Below are positions 29,999 through 37,148 of a stretch of DNA of 64,000 bases, piece by piece (within the stretch, counting starts at the first letter, position 1; the number at the start of each line of letters is the position of its first letter). Source of the stretch: Marinobacter szutsaonensis (GTDB taxonomy: Bacteria; Pseudomonadota; Gammaproteobacteria; Pseudomonadales; Oleiphilaceae); NCBI RefSeq assembly GCF_039523335.1, contig NZ_BAAAFC010000001.1, positions 1,922,001-1,986,000 on the forward strand, in the 5' to 3' direction. The position numbers and the translations under genes are program-made. A model generated the notes under the pieces. It searched no databases. It had not been told where the DNA came from and was given only the letters and a program-made list of their open reading frames with translations.

Positions 29999-32803
29999 TC
30001 ACGGCTGTTCTGATAAATCGCGAAGTACCTCCGGCTTTCCGAAATAGAAACCCTGAAAGTAATCCACTTTCATCTCCTGCAGTAACGCCGCAATTTCCCC
30101 GCTGCTGACAAACTCCGCGACGACCTTTGCATCAATCTTATGAGCAAACTCAACGATGCTTTCAGTGATCAAACGGCTCTTCTCATCTTCCAGTATCCGG
30201 GAAATTATTGAACCATCGATCTTGATGAAGTCCGGCTGAATTTCAATCAGATAAGAATAGTTGGAATAGCCGCTGCCAAAATCATCAATTGCAATTTTCG
30301 AGTTTCTGGCGCGTGCGCCTTCGACAAACTGCTTGACCCTGGAATAATCCTGTATTGATTCGGTTTCCGTGATCTCAAAAATCAGGTTGTGGCCTCCGTG
30401 GAGTGAAAGCTGCTCCAGAATAAAGGCCGAGATGTCCGGATTTTCCATATCTTTGGCTGAGAGATTGACGCTGATAGAAAGGTTCCGGGAAGAGGCAAGG
30501 GAAATTGCGTCAGAAATTACCTTCCTGGTTATCTGGGGGTAATAGCGGGATTGTTTCGCGAGGTCAAGGAAGTGCAATGGCGGAATAACCTCCCCGTTCC
30601 GACCAATCATCCGTAACAAGGATTCGTAACGATCCTTCACCACCCCGCCGCTTCCCGGCACAATCGGCTGGTAGAAACTGGTGAGTCGATTCTCCTGCAA
30701 AGCCTCCTTGATTTCATTCAACCAATAAATGTTCTCGGTGTGATCGAAGTCTTCCTCGCCCAAATCCACCACCTCATGAGTGACATTATCCTCTTTCGCT
30801 TTTTGTAACGCCGACTCAGCAAGCGTCAGAAGACGACTCTCCCCACGCCCGATACCGAAGAAGAAATCCATGTCAAAGTACTCATTGTTTACAGCAAGTG
30901 GTTTGCGCCGTAGCTCAGTTGCCAATTCCGAAATATGCCTGCGAAAGTTCTCGAAGCTCATGGAACCGTCCGGAAACAGGGCAAAATGGGCGCCATGGAG
31001 GCGGTATACCGTAATACCGTCAATGGCACAGCGCTGCTCCAACTCTGCAGCCAGCTCCACCAGAATGCGGTCCCCCATTGCAATGCCATAGTAGTCATTG
31101 AATGACTTGAAACTTCTAACATCCAACAGTGCTAATTGCAGAGGCCGCAGCCGATCCAGGTCCTCAATCAGCCGCGCCCGGCTGGGCAACCCCGTCAGCC
31201 TGTCCGTTCGCTGCTGCGCCAGCTTGCTTTGGTTCAGAATGATCTCGCTAATGTCGTTACGAATGCTGATGAACTCCTCAATGTCGCCCTTGTGGTCAAC
31301 AATCGGAACGATCGTGGTGTCTACATAGTAAGACTCCCCATTTTTTTTGCGGTTTTTGAGGGTGCCCTGCCAAACCTGACGGTTCAAAATAGTGTTCCAC
31401 AGATCACGGAATACACTCGCCGGCATATCGGGGTGGCGCAAAATCTGATGGGTCTTACCGATCACCTCGTCTTTCGGATACCCACTGATGAGCTCAAACA
31501 GTTCATTGACATAGGTAATTCTGCCCTCGGGGTCAGTCCTGGTCACGATAGCAGTCTGATCAAGAGCATGCTTGTACTGCTCCAGAAACTGGACCGAGTC
31601 GGCCAGATCCCTGGCTGTGGCATTTGCCAGGTACGTAAGCGAACGAAGCGTTGAAACCCGCGGGATGGATGCTGCCAGATCTTTGCCAGAGCGCTTCGAG
31701 ACTTTTCGCTTTTCAGAAAGGGTAACCAGCGTGGTGGTGATATTCAGCAGACTGCAATCGGCTCCCGAATGGAAATATTCGCCGTAAGTAAAGAACCCTG
31801 CATTGGGGCCCAGTGAGCCAATAGTGGCGATCTCCGCCGAGATGATTGATGCGAGAAAAGATCGTCGCGCCGTGCATGAATAGGTATAGACTCCCTCGAT
31901 GGGAAACTGTTCGGCAAGTCGGTTAACGGTATTACGAGCACCGTCGGTAATTGTTTCAACATCGGCTACGCCGAACCGAACACGCTCACCACACTCCAGC
32001 TTACCGGCAAATATTAGTCCCCCATCGTCGGCGGTTCCCACTGGCGAGCGCGCCACGAGCAAATTTCCCTGGGTACGCAGCAGGGGAAACTCCATAAGCG
32101 ACCGCGGAATGTCCTGCACAACATCTTCGCCAAGGTAATATTGATAAACTTCCACCACAGGCCGGTTATTCAGTTCGTATAAAACATTACCCTTGGCACG
32201 AGTGACTTCCAGGGGCACCCCGATAGGCGTCCATTCGAGAACACAGTCGCTATGGACCTCCAGCACCTCGCTCCCGAGAACCGCCAGCACCACACCTTCG
32301 TCATACAGCCGGTCAGCTTCAATAACAAAAGTGCGCTCAAACCGATTGTTGTCTCCCGCGTTCCCCCCGGCAACACACAACCCGGGCGCAGCAGCGTTGA
32401 AGCCTCGGATGAAGTCCTCCGGATTGTCCCGCAAACCGTTGCCAAAGATGATGGCAAGGCGGGCATCACTGTCTCGATACCGCCACCCCCAAGCCTGTCC
32501 GCTGGCATAGGACACATCAGGCGTATAGCCAGTTTCAACTGTCGTCGCTTCGAAACAGGAGAAAGACAGCAGAATACGGCCTTCCGACTGGCTCCCGTCG
32601 AAAATTTCGCCACAGGTCGAGGCTCCCACTATTCGAAAATCCGGGAGCAAATCATTGAGTATGCTCAGGAGCATCCTGACGCCGGCTTCGTCCTGATCAC
32701 CGGCAAATACCTGCACTAAACCAGCTCGATAGGCGAGATCATGATCGCTGACAAACCTCAATAATGATTCCTGATCCTGATACAGGTGGTTATGCATTTT
32801 CAT
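29999..32803 (-). CDS. FIST-PAS-GGDEF-EAL sensor, probable c-di-GMP phosphodiesterase
   Basis: 934-residue soluble protein. FIST_N and FIST_C sensory domains occupy about 15-390, a PAS domain about 415-540, a GGDEF domain about 545-690 and an EAL domain about 700-925. The GGDEF active site is degenerate (RLHGAHFALF near residue 604), so cyclase activity is unlikely. The EAL domain keeps most catalytic signatures: YESLLRM, SVNLSAKD, FEITETES, IAIDDFGSGYSN, IKIDGS and QGFYFGKP, so c-di-GMP hydrolysis is likely. FIST domains bind small ligands; the NO sensor NosP is a haem-binding FIST protein. It lies in opposite orientation between the two halves of the GTPase/Roadblock cluster. Ligand is unknown. 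Confidence 0.92.
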   Translation of the reverse strand: MKMHNHLYQDQESLLRFVSDHDLAYRAGLVQVFAGDQDEAGVRMLLSILNDLLPDFRIVGASTCGEIFDGSQSEGRILLSFSCFEATTVETGYTPDVSYASGQAWGWRYRDSDARLAIIFGNGLRDNPEDFIRGFNAAAPGLCVAGGNAGDNNRFERTFVIEADRLYDEGVVLAVLGSEVLEVHSDCVLEWTPIGVPLEVTRAKGNVLYELNNRPVVEVYQYYLGEDVVQDIPRSLMEFPLLRTQGNLLVARSPVGTADDGGLIFAGKLECGERVRFGVADVETITDGARNTVNRLAEQFPIEGVYTYSCTARRSFLASIISAEIATIGSLGPNAGFFTYGEYFHSGADCSLLNITTTLVTLSEKRKVSKRSGKDLAASIPRVSTLRSLTYLANATARDLADSVQFLEQYKHALDQTAIVTRTDPEGRITYVNELFELISGYPKDEVIGKTHQILRHPDMPASVFRDLWNTILNRQVWQGTLKNRKKNGESYYVDTTIVPIVDHKGDIEEFISIRNDISEIILNQSKLAQQRTDRLTGLPSRARLIEDLDRLRPLQLALLDVRSFKSFNDYYGIAMGDRILVELAAELEQRCAIDGITVYRLHGAHFALFPDGSMSFENFRRHISELATELRRKPLAVNNEYFDMDFFFGIGRGESRLLTLAESALQKAKEDNVTHEVVDLGEEDFDHTENIYWLNEIKEALQENRLTSFYQPIVPGSGGVVKDRYESLLRMIGRNGEVIPPLHFLDLAKQSRYYPQITRKVISDAISLASSRNLSISVNLSAKDMENPDISAFILEQLSLHGGHNLIFEITETESIQDYSRVKQFVEGARARNSKIAIDDFGSGYSNYSYLIEIQPDFIKIDGSIISRILEDEKSRLITESIVEFAHKIDAKVVAEFVSSGEIAALLQEMKVDYFQGFYFGKPEVLRDLSEQP

Positions 32804-32863
32804 GCTGTCAGCGGCGCCTTTTTTGATAACGGACAGAAATAAGGTAAGATCCTGAACCTTGAA

Positions 32864-32890
32864 AATAACCCTACTTGCAAAAAGGTTATT
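32864..32890. promoter_or_regulatory. Inverted repeat upstream of FIST gene
   Basis: Arms AATAACC and GGTTATT separated by 13 bases, 61 bases upstream of the FIST start codon. Operator-like spacing, no known consensus recognised. Confidence 0.3.
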
Positions 32891-33019
32891 AATACTGCCA
32901 CCAAAATTTTAAGAGCGAAATTCGAAAACGCCAGCGCAAAACAAAGTTTTACATTCAGCAACAAAACCCGGCACAAATGTTGCCAAACAGGACATGTCGC
33001 ATATTGCGCACCTGTTTAG

Positions 33020-33073
33020 GGCTGCCTAGAGTACTGTGATACCAATGCGTTAAGCATTCTCGACGAGGCAGCC
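33020..33073 (+). promoter_or_regulatory. Nested inverted repeats in GTPase operon leader
   Basis: Outer arms GGCTGCC and GGCAGCC enclose inner arms AATGC and GCATT. It lies 98-151 bases before the first start codon and could fold in the 5' leader RNA or bind a regulator. Confidence 0.35.
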
Positions 33074-33170
33074 TTCGCAAGAAACTACCAGGCCAATCAG
33101 CCAGTTAAGTTAGGCGCGACAACTTCGGCCTGGAGCCGTCAACAGAACTTTACCCGGACATTCACCGCGT

Positions 33171-33815
33171 ATGGACGCACAGACTCTCAATAACAAATCC
33201 CCGGATGCCTCTGTAGCAGCCACCTATTTCAGTCCAGAGGACTATCTTCTCAATACTCTGCAACGTGCAGTTGCCAACAATCAGGATATTCTCGTAAGCA
33301 GCGGGAACCTTGGCAGCCTGACGGTAATGAGCAGCCGCGGAGAATATTTTACGGATAGCCCGGATCTGCCCGCATTACTCTGCCAGAGCCCGGATAACTG
33401 TCGCGTGAGGATTCTTGACACAGGAGACGATCGAACCCCTCCGGACTCCAGGATTGGGCGAAATATCGATGAGCTGATGTGGCAAGTTGCGTTTTACGTT
33501 TCCGATGGTCGACTGATGGAAGGCTGTAACCAGGCTGACGTGATTCAACTGGATTACTGGCCCAACCTGACTCGCCTACCCCATACCCAAAACAGTTTCA
33601 GAATCCTGGCGCTGCTATCAAAACATCCGACCTCAGTTTTCTTTGCCTCTCGGCTGCTGAAGGTCCCCGCCAGCGAAATCTATCAGATCTACAGCGCCGC
33701 CAAAGCCGCAGGTCTCGGTCGCGCCATCAACCGTAAAGCTGAAGAGCCCAGCCTGGCGCCTCATCGCAGCCAATCGCTGCTTTCGTCACTTCTTAAAAAG
33801 ATTGCCAGGTTCTAG
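33171..33815 (+). CDS. Unrecognised protein, first gene of GTPase operon
   Basis: 214-residue soluble protein I do not recognise. The first about 100 residues look like a mixed alpha/beta domain (DILVSSGNLGSLTVMSSRGEYF). A central segment RNIDELMWQVAFYVSDGRLMEG precedes a proline-rich link (YWPNLTRLPHTQ). Residues about 140-190 could be a winged-helix-like bundle (FRILALLSKHPTSVFFASRLL then EIYQIYSAAKAAGL). The basic tail ends LLSSLLKKIARF and is amphipathic, possibly membrane-associating. It starts the operon with the GTPase, nine bases upstream of its start. Such first genes next to MglA-like GTPases are often adaptors or effectors; that role is inference. Confidence 0.75.
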   Translation: MDAQTLNNKSPDASVAATYFSPEDYLLNTLQRAVANNQDILVSSGNLGSLTVMSSRGEYFTDSPDLPALLCQSPDNCRVRILDTGDDRTPPDSRIGRNIDELMWQVAFYVSDGRLMEGCNQADVIQLDYWPNLTRLPHTQNSFRILALLSKHPTSVFFASRLLKVPASEIYQIYSAAKAAGLGRAINRKAEEPSLAPHRSQSLLSSLLKKIARF

Positions 33816-33824
33816 GAGAACGGA

Positions 33825-34358
33825 GTGGAGCATAAAATCATCTTTACCGGACCGGTCGGTGCTGGCAAAACCACCGCCATCGGCTCCATCAGTGACATTC
33901 CGGTTGTAAATACCGAAAGCAAGGCCAGTGACGAGGTGGCCAAGCAAAAAGCGACAACGACGGTCGCCATGGACTACGGCATCATGAAGCTCGGAGAGGG
34001 CCTGAAAGTTCATCTTTACGGCACCCCCGGTCAGGAACGCTTCAGGTTCATGTGGGACATCCTCACCATTGGCGGCCTGGGCATCGTGATCCTGGTCGAT
34101 AACGACCGTGAGGATCCGCTGGCCGATTTGGAATTCTACGTCCGTGCTTTCGAGACTTTCATAAAAAAGAATGCCCTGGTGGTAGGCGTTACCCGCATGG
34201 ATACCAAGCCCCGCCCGGGACTTTACTCTTACCACACCCGACTCTCGGAACTCGGTATTCAGGCTCCCGTTTTTGAGGTGGATGCCCGTGAGCGGACAGA
34301 CGTCTCCGTCATGCTACAAGCGCTGCTCGCCATGTTGGACCCGGGAGCTCAACGATGA
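33825..34358 (+). CDS. MglA/Rab-like small GTPase
   Basis: 177-residue Ras-like GTPase. Motifs: P-loop GPVGAGKTT (9-17), candidate switch I threonines ATTTVAMDYG (43-52), G3 YGTPGQERF (65-73), G4 TRMD (123-126) in place of NKxD, and a G5-like VDARERTDV. The Asp that normally opens G3 (DTxGQ) is Gly66, as seen in several prokaryotic GTPase families of this kind, while Gln70 is kept. There is no lipidation motif. Start is GTG with AGGAGAACGGA upstream. The stop overlaps the ABC-phosphatase start by four bases (ATGA), suggesting coupled synthesis. The three Roadblock proteins nearby are the natural candidates for its regulator. Confidence 0.92.
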   Translation: MEHKIIFTGPVGAGKTTAIGSISDIPVVNTESKASDEVAKQKATTTVAMDYGIMKLGEGLKVHLYGTPGQERFRFMWDILTIGGLGIVILVDNDREDPLADLEFYVRAFETFIKKNALVVGVTRMDTKPRPGLYSYHTRLSELGIQAPVFEVDARERTDVSVMLQALLAMLDPGAQR

Positions 34359-35692
34359 CTCCTGCTGACGCGGCGGATTCCACACCTCCGGTTTTATCCC
34401 TGCGAGGTTTCGGCGTCGGCTTTGGAGAAAAAACCATTCTCGCCAGCCTAGATCTGGATATCCCGGACCGACAGGTGGCAATCCTTCTCGGGCCAGCCGG
34501 AACCGGAAAATCAACGCTGCTACGAACCCTCAGTGGCTATAACGATGCCAGCCCCAACCTCAGGACCTGGGGCGAGGCAACCTATCTGGGCAATCCGATT
34601 TCTTCCAGGGAACGCCCTGCGCTTGTGGCTCAGAATACCCGCATGATGATGGCCAGCGTCCTGGAAAATATCATCCATGACCTTCCTGAACGCCAGGGAC
34701 TTTCCCCCCTGCAGCAACGACAACTGGCACTACGTCTTCTGGACTCGGCCGGCCTGGGTGAGCTCATTGAACGGATTGATGACCCGGTAGTCCACCTGGA
34801 TCTTGCCCTCCAACGACACCTGGCCATCATGCGCATGGCTGCCACCGGCTCCAGACTATTAATGCTGGACGAGCCGACCACGGGGCTCAGCGAACCGGAG
34901 GCGAAACGATTACTGAAGTGCATCGCTGATGAAGGGAGGAACCGCTCAATCATTGTCGCTCTTCATAATCTGGGGCACGCGCGACAACTCGCAGGCAATA
35001 CCATCCTGCTGGCAGGCGGCAACATTCAGGAAGTGACGCCCATCGAACAGTTTCTGATAAAACCTGGGACCGAGGCCGGGCGAGCGTTCATCCGATCCGG
35101 ATCCTGCTCCTTGCCTGATCCCGATACGGATCCTGAAAGTCTTGACCCTGAGGCGCCTCGCCCCGCTGTTATCCCAGCGAAGGCGAAACAGTATGTGAGC
35201 GACAGCTTCGGGCCGCGGGGTTTCGTCTGGCTCCACAAAGGGCAATTGGCCGGCACCCCCCGACCGGGCATCGTTCAGGACCTTGAGTATGACCTGAAGG
35301 CCTTGCGCCGGGTCGGTGTTACAAACCTGATAACCCTGACCGAAACGCCACCTGAACTCGAGATGCTGAAAGCCTTCGGCATTGAAAACATCTGGTCCCC
35401 TTTCCCGGACATGCAGCCTCCCACCGAGGCACAGGCATTGGAACTTTGCGAAAAGATACACCAGCTATGCAGCAAGGGTGGTGTTGTGGCAGTTCATTGT
35501 CGAGCAGGGCTGGGAAGGACCGGAACCATTTTGGCCGCCTACCTGATCTGGGAGGGCGCCGAAGCACTGGAAGCATTGGAAGCAGCCCGGCGTATTGAAC
35601 CACGCTGGGTCCAGTCAGAAGCCCAGGCTGAGTTCCTGGAACACTTCGCCCGGTTTCTTGCCGGGCGAAAACACGCCATACCGGTGTCTTGA
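34355..35692 (+). CDS. ABC-type ATPase fused to CX5R protein phosphatase, copy 2
   Basis: 445-residue homologue of 27638-29005, aligned end to end with many substitutions. The ATPase half has Walker A GPAGTGKST (46-54), Q-loop VAQNTRMMM, Walker B LLMLDEPT and switch VALHNL. The signature position reads HLDLALQRHLAIMR, again without LSGGQ. The phosphatase half has HCRAGLGRTGT (Cys382, Arg388) and acid loop SPFPDMQPP. The linker (about 245-290) contains SGSCSLPDPDTDPES, shared with copy 1, where the cysteine is also kept. Its start overlaps the GTPase stop, so this copy is most directly tied to GTPase control. No permease gene accompanies it. Confidence 0.9.
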   Translation: MTPADAADSTPPVLSLRGFGVGFGEKTILASLDLDIPDRQVAILLGPAGTGKSTLLRTLSGYNDASPNLRTWGEATYLGNPISSRERPALVAQNTRMMMASVLENIIHDLPERQGLSPLQQRQLALRLLDSAGLGELIERIDDPVVHLDLALQRHLAIMRMAATGSRLLMLDEPTTGLSEPEAKRLLKCIADEGRNRSIIVALHNLGHARQLAGNTILLAGGNIQEVTPIEQFLIKPGTEAGRAFIRSGSCSLPDPDTDPESLDPEAPRPAVIPAKAKQYVSDSFGPRGFVWLHKGQLAGTPRPGIVQDLEYDLKALRRVGVTNLITLTETPPELEMLKAFGIENIWSPFPDMQPPTEAQALELCEKIHQLCSKGGVVAVHCRAGLGRTGTILAAYLIWEGAEALEALEAARRIEPRWVQSEAQAEFLEHFARFLAGRKHAIPVS

Positions 35693-35747
35693 AAGACAGC
35701 CACCAAACTAACGATAACAACACAGTATAAGAAAGGAGAATGCACCG

Positions 35748-36152
35748 ATGAGTCTTGAAGACGCGATCCAGAAATCCATTTCCGAGATCCCGGAGTGCCT
35801 CGCGGGCGGCTATGTAGATCTTACCAGCGGCATGCTGTTGGGTATAAAAACGGTAGACTCCCACCCCCAGGAAGTCCTCGAAATGCTGGCTGCAGCCACA
35901 GCCGACCTGTTCCAGGGCCCCAACGTGGTCACCATCGAGAATATGTTCAAGAAAGCCCGTGGGCTTCCACTGGATGACTTCCACTACTTCCAGGAAATCA
36001 TCGTTAACAGCGAAAACCTGATCCATATCTTCATGCGCAGCAAGGCAAATCAGGAACACGTGGTAACGTTTGTCTGCCGTCGCACCGCAAACCTCGGGAT
36101 GGTACTGACCAAGGCGCGTGCAGCATTGCCAAAAGTTGAGGCTGCTCTCTAG
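35748..36152 (+). CDS. Roadblock/LC7-like protein, copy 2
   Basis: 134-residue near-twin of the protein at 29042: about 13 substitutions and one single-residue gap by hand alignment, most near the N-terminus. The central and C-terminal blocks, VDSHPQEVLEMLAAATADLF and DFHYFQEIIVNSENLIHIFM, are identical. A strong ribosome-binding site (AAAGGAGA) lies nine bases before the ATG. It follows copy 2 of the ABC-phosphatase by 55 bases, repeating the fusion-then-Roadblock order of the left run. Two stem-loops separate it from the ferredoxin-globin gene. Confidence 0.82.
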   Translation: MSLEDAIQKSISEIPECLAGGYVDLTSGMLLGIKTVDSHPQEVLEMLAAATADLFQGPNVVTIENMFKKARGLPLDDFHYFQEIIVNSENLIHIFMRSKANQEHVVTFVCRRTANLGMVLTKARAALPKVEAAL

Positions 36153-36160
36153 GCACTCGG

Positions 36161-36181
36161 TATCTGGTTTATTGCCAGATA
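36161..36181 (+). terminator. Stem-loop 1 after Roadblock copy 2
   Basis: TATCTGG / CCAGATA with loop TTTATTG, followed by an A-run rather than T-run. Possibly an mRNA processing or stability element. Confidence 0.4.
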
Positions 36182-36186
36182 AAAAA

Positions 36187-36210
36187 GCCAGTGCTGGCAA
36201 CAGCACTGGC
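36187..36210. terminator. Stem-loop 2, strong hairpin
   Basis: Perfect 10-base stem GCCAGTGCTG / CAGCACTGGC with GCAA tetraloop. The + side is followed only by TTCT, but on the complementary strand it is followed by six T, so it would terminate leftward transcripts best and rightward ones partially. Confidence 0.6.
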
Positions 36211-36242
36211 TTCTATGAACTTGCCGGGAGAGACACTGCTGT

Positions 36243-37106
36243 ATGTATACCATCGAATATCAGGGCCAGAACTATCAATGCAGGAGCGACGAAACCATCC
36301 TGGAGGCCATGCTCAGGAACGGGGTCAAGTTTCCCTTCTCATGCCGGAAGGGCTCATGCCATGCCTGCATTCATGTTGCCGAAGAAGGACGTCTCTCGGA
36401 AGAATCCCAGAAAGGACTCGATAGCCAGAAAAAAGAGGAGGGGTGCTTCCTCCCCTGCCTATGCCGTCCCGTGGACGATATGGTGATTGCTGCTCGACCG
36501 AAACGTACCAGACGCAGGGGCGTCACTCCGCAGGAGGAGAAAAGCGAAAGTGACGTGCTCAGCCCGGATCCGGAGATGTGGCAGGCTCTCGGGCAAGGAT
36601 CAGTGCTCACTGCGGTACTGGAGGATTTCTATGGACGGGTATACGACGATCCCCGCCTGGCACCGTTTTTCCACGGCGTAACCATGAGACGCGCTATCGA
36701 GAAACAGTACCTGTTCCTGCGACAGAAGTTCACGGGCGAGAAGGTCTATTTCGGTGACCGGCCTCGTAATGCCCATCACTGGATGGTGATCTCCAACGAA
36801 CTGTTTGACTACCGCGAATCCATCATGGTGGATTGCTTACGCCGTAAGGGTCTTCCTGAACATCTGATTGCCCGGTGGCGGGCTCTGGAGAACAGTTTCC
36901 GCGGAGATATCGTCAAAGATAAAGCCTGGAACCGGAAAATCGGTGATATCGAAATTCCGGTCACGGGCTTCGATGAGGTCACTCTTGACGTCGGCTCCCT
37001 TTGCGACAGCTGTGGCAACGAGATTGATGCCGGCGTCACGGTCCGCTATCACCTGAGGCTTGGTACCCTGTATTGTCCGGACTGCATGTACTCTATCGGG
37101 CAATAA
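36243..37106 (+). CDS. Ferredoxin-truncated globin-zinc ribbon fusion
   Basis: 287-residue fusion. Residues 1-85 are a plant-type [2Fe-2S] ferredoxin with Cys34, Cys39, Cys42 (SCRKGSCHAC) and Cys72 (LPCLCRP). Residues about 115-225 match truncated haemoglobins: VLEDFYGRVYDDPRLAPFF, a YLFLRQKFTG stretch and a candidate proximal His at 177 or 178 (NAHHWMVISNELFDY). The C-terminus has a zinc ribbon, CDSC near 253 and CPDC near 278. Such a layout could pass electrons from the iron-sulfur cluster to haem-bound O2 or NO. It is the last gene of the GTPase operon, behind two hairpins. No NAD(P)H domain is present, so a separate reductase is required. Confidence 0.85.
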   Translation: MYTIEYQGQNYQCRSDETILEAMLRNGVKFPFSCRKGSCHACIHVAEEGRLSEESQKGLDSQKKEEGCFLPCLCRPVDDMVIAARPKRTRRRGVTPQEEKSESDVLSPDPEMWQALGQGSVLTAVLEDFYGRVYDDPRLAPFFHGVTMRRAIEKQYLFLRQKFTGEKVYFGDRPRNAHHWMVISNELFDYRESIMVDCLRRKGLPEHLIARWRALENSFRGDIVKDKAWNRKIGDIEIPVTGFDEVTLDVGSLCDSCGNEIDAGVTVRYHLRLGTLYCPDCMYSIGQ

Positions 37107-37148
37107 CAGAGCGGGCGTGGCCGATCCCTGGCTGCGCCCTTTACCCAG

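Larger units (their letters stand above)
32804..33170. other. AT-rich divergent intergenic region
   Basis: 367 bases between the FIST gene (leftward) and the GTPase operon (rightward), clearly richer in A and T than the neighbours. It contains two inverted repeats described separately (32864-32890, 33020-33073). A possible rightward promoter is TTGCGC, 17 bases, TAGAGT at about 33004-33032. I see no gene in it. Confidence 0.55.
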
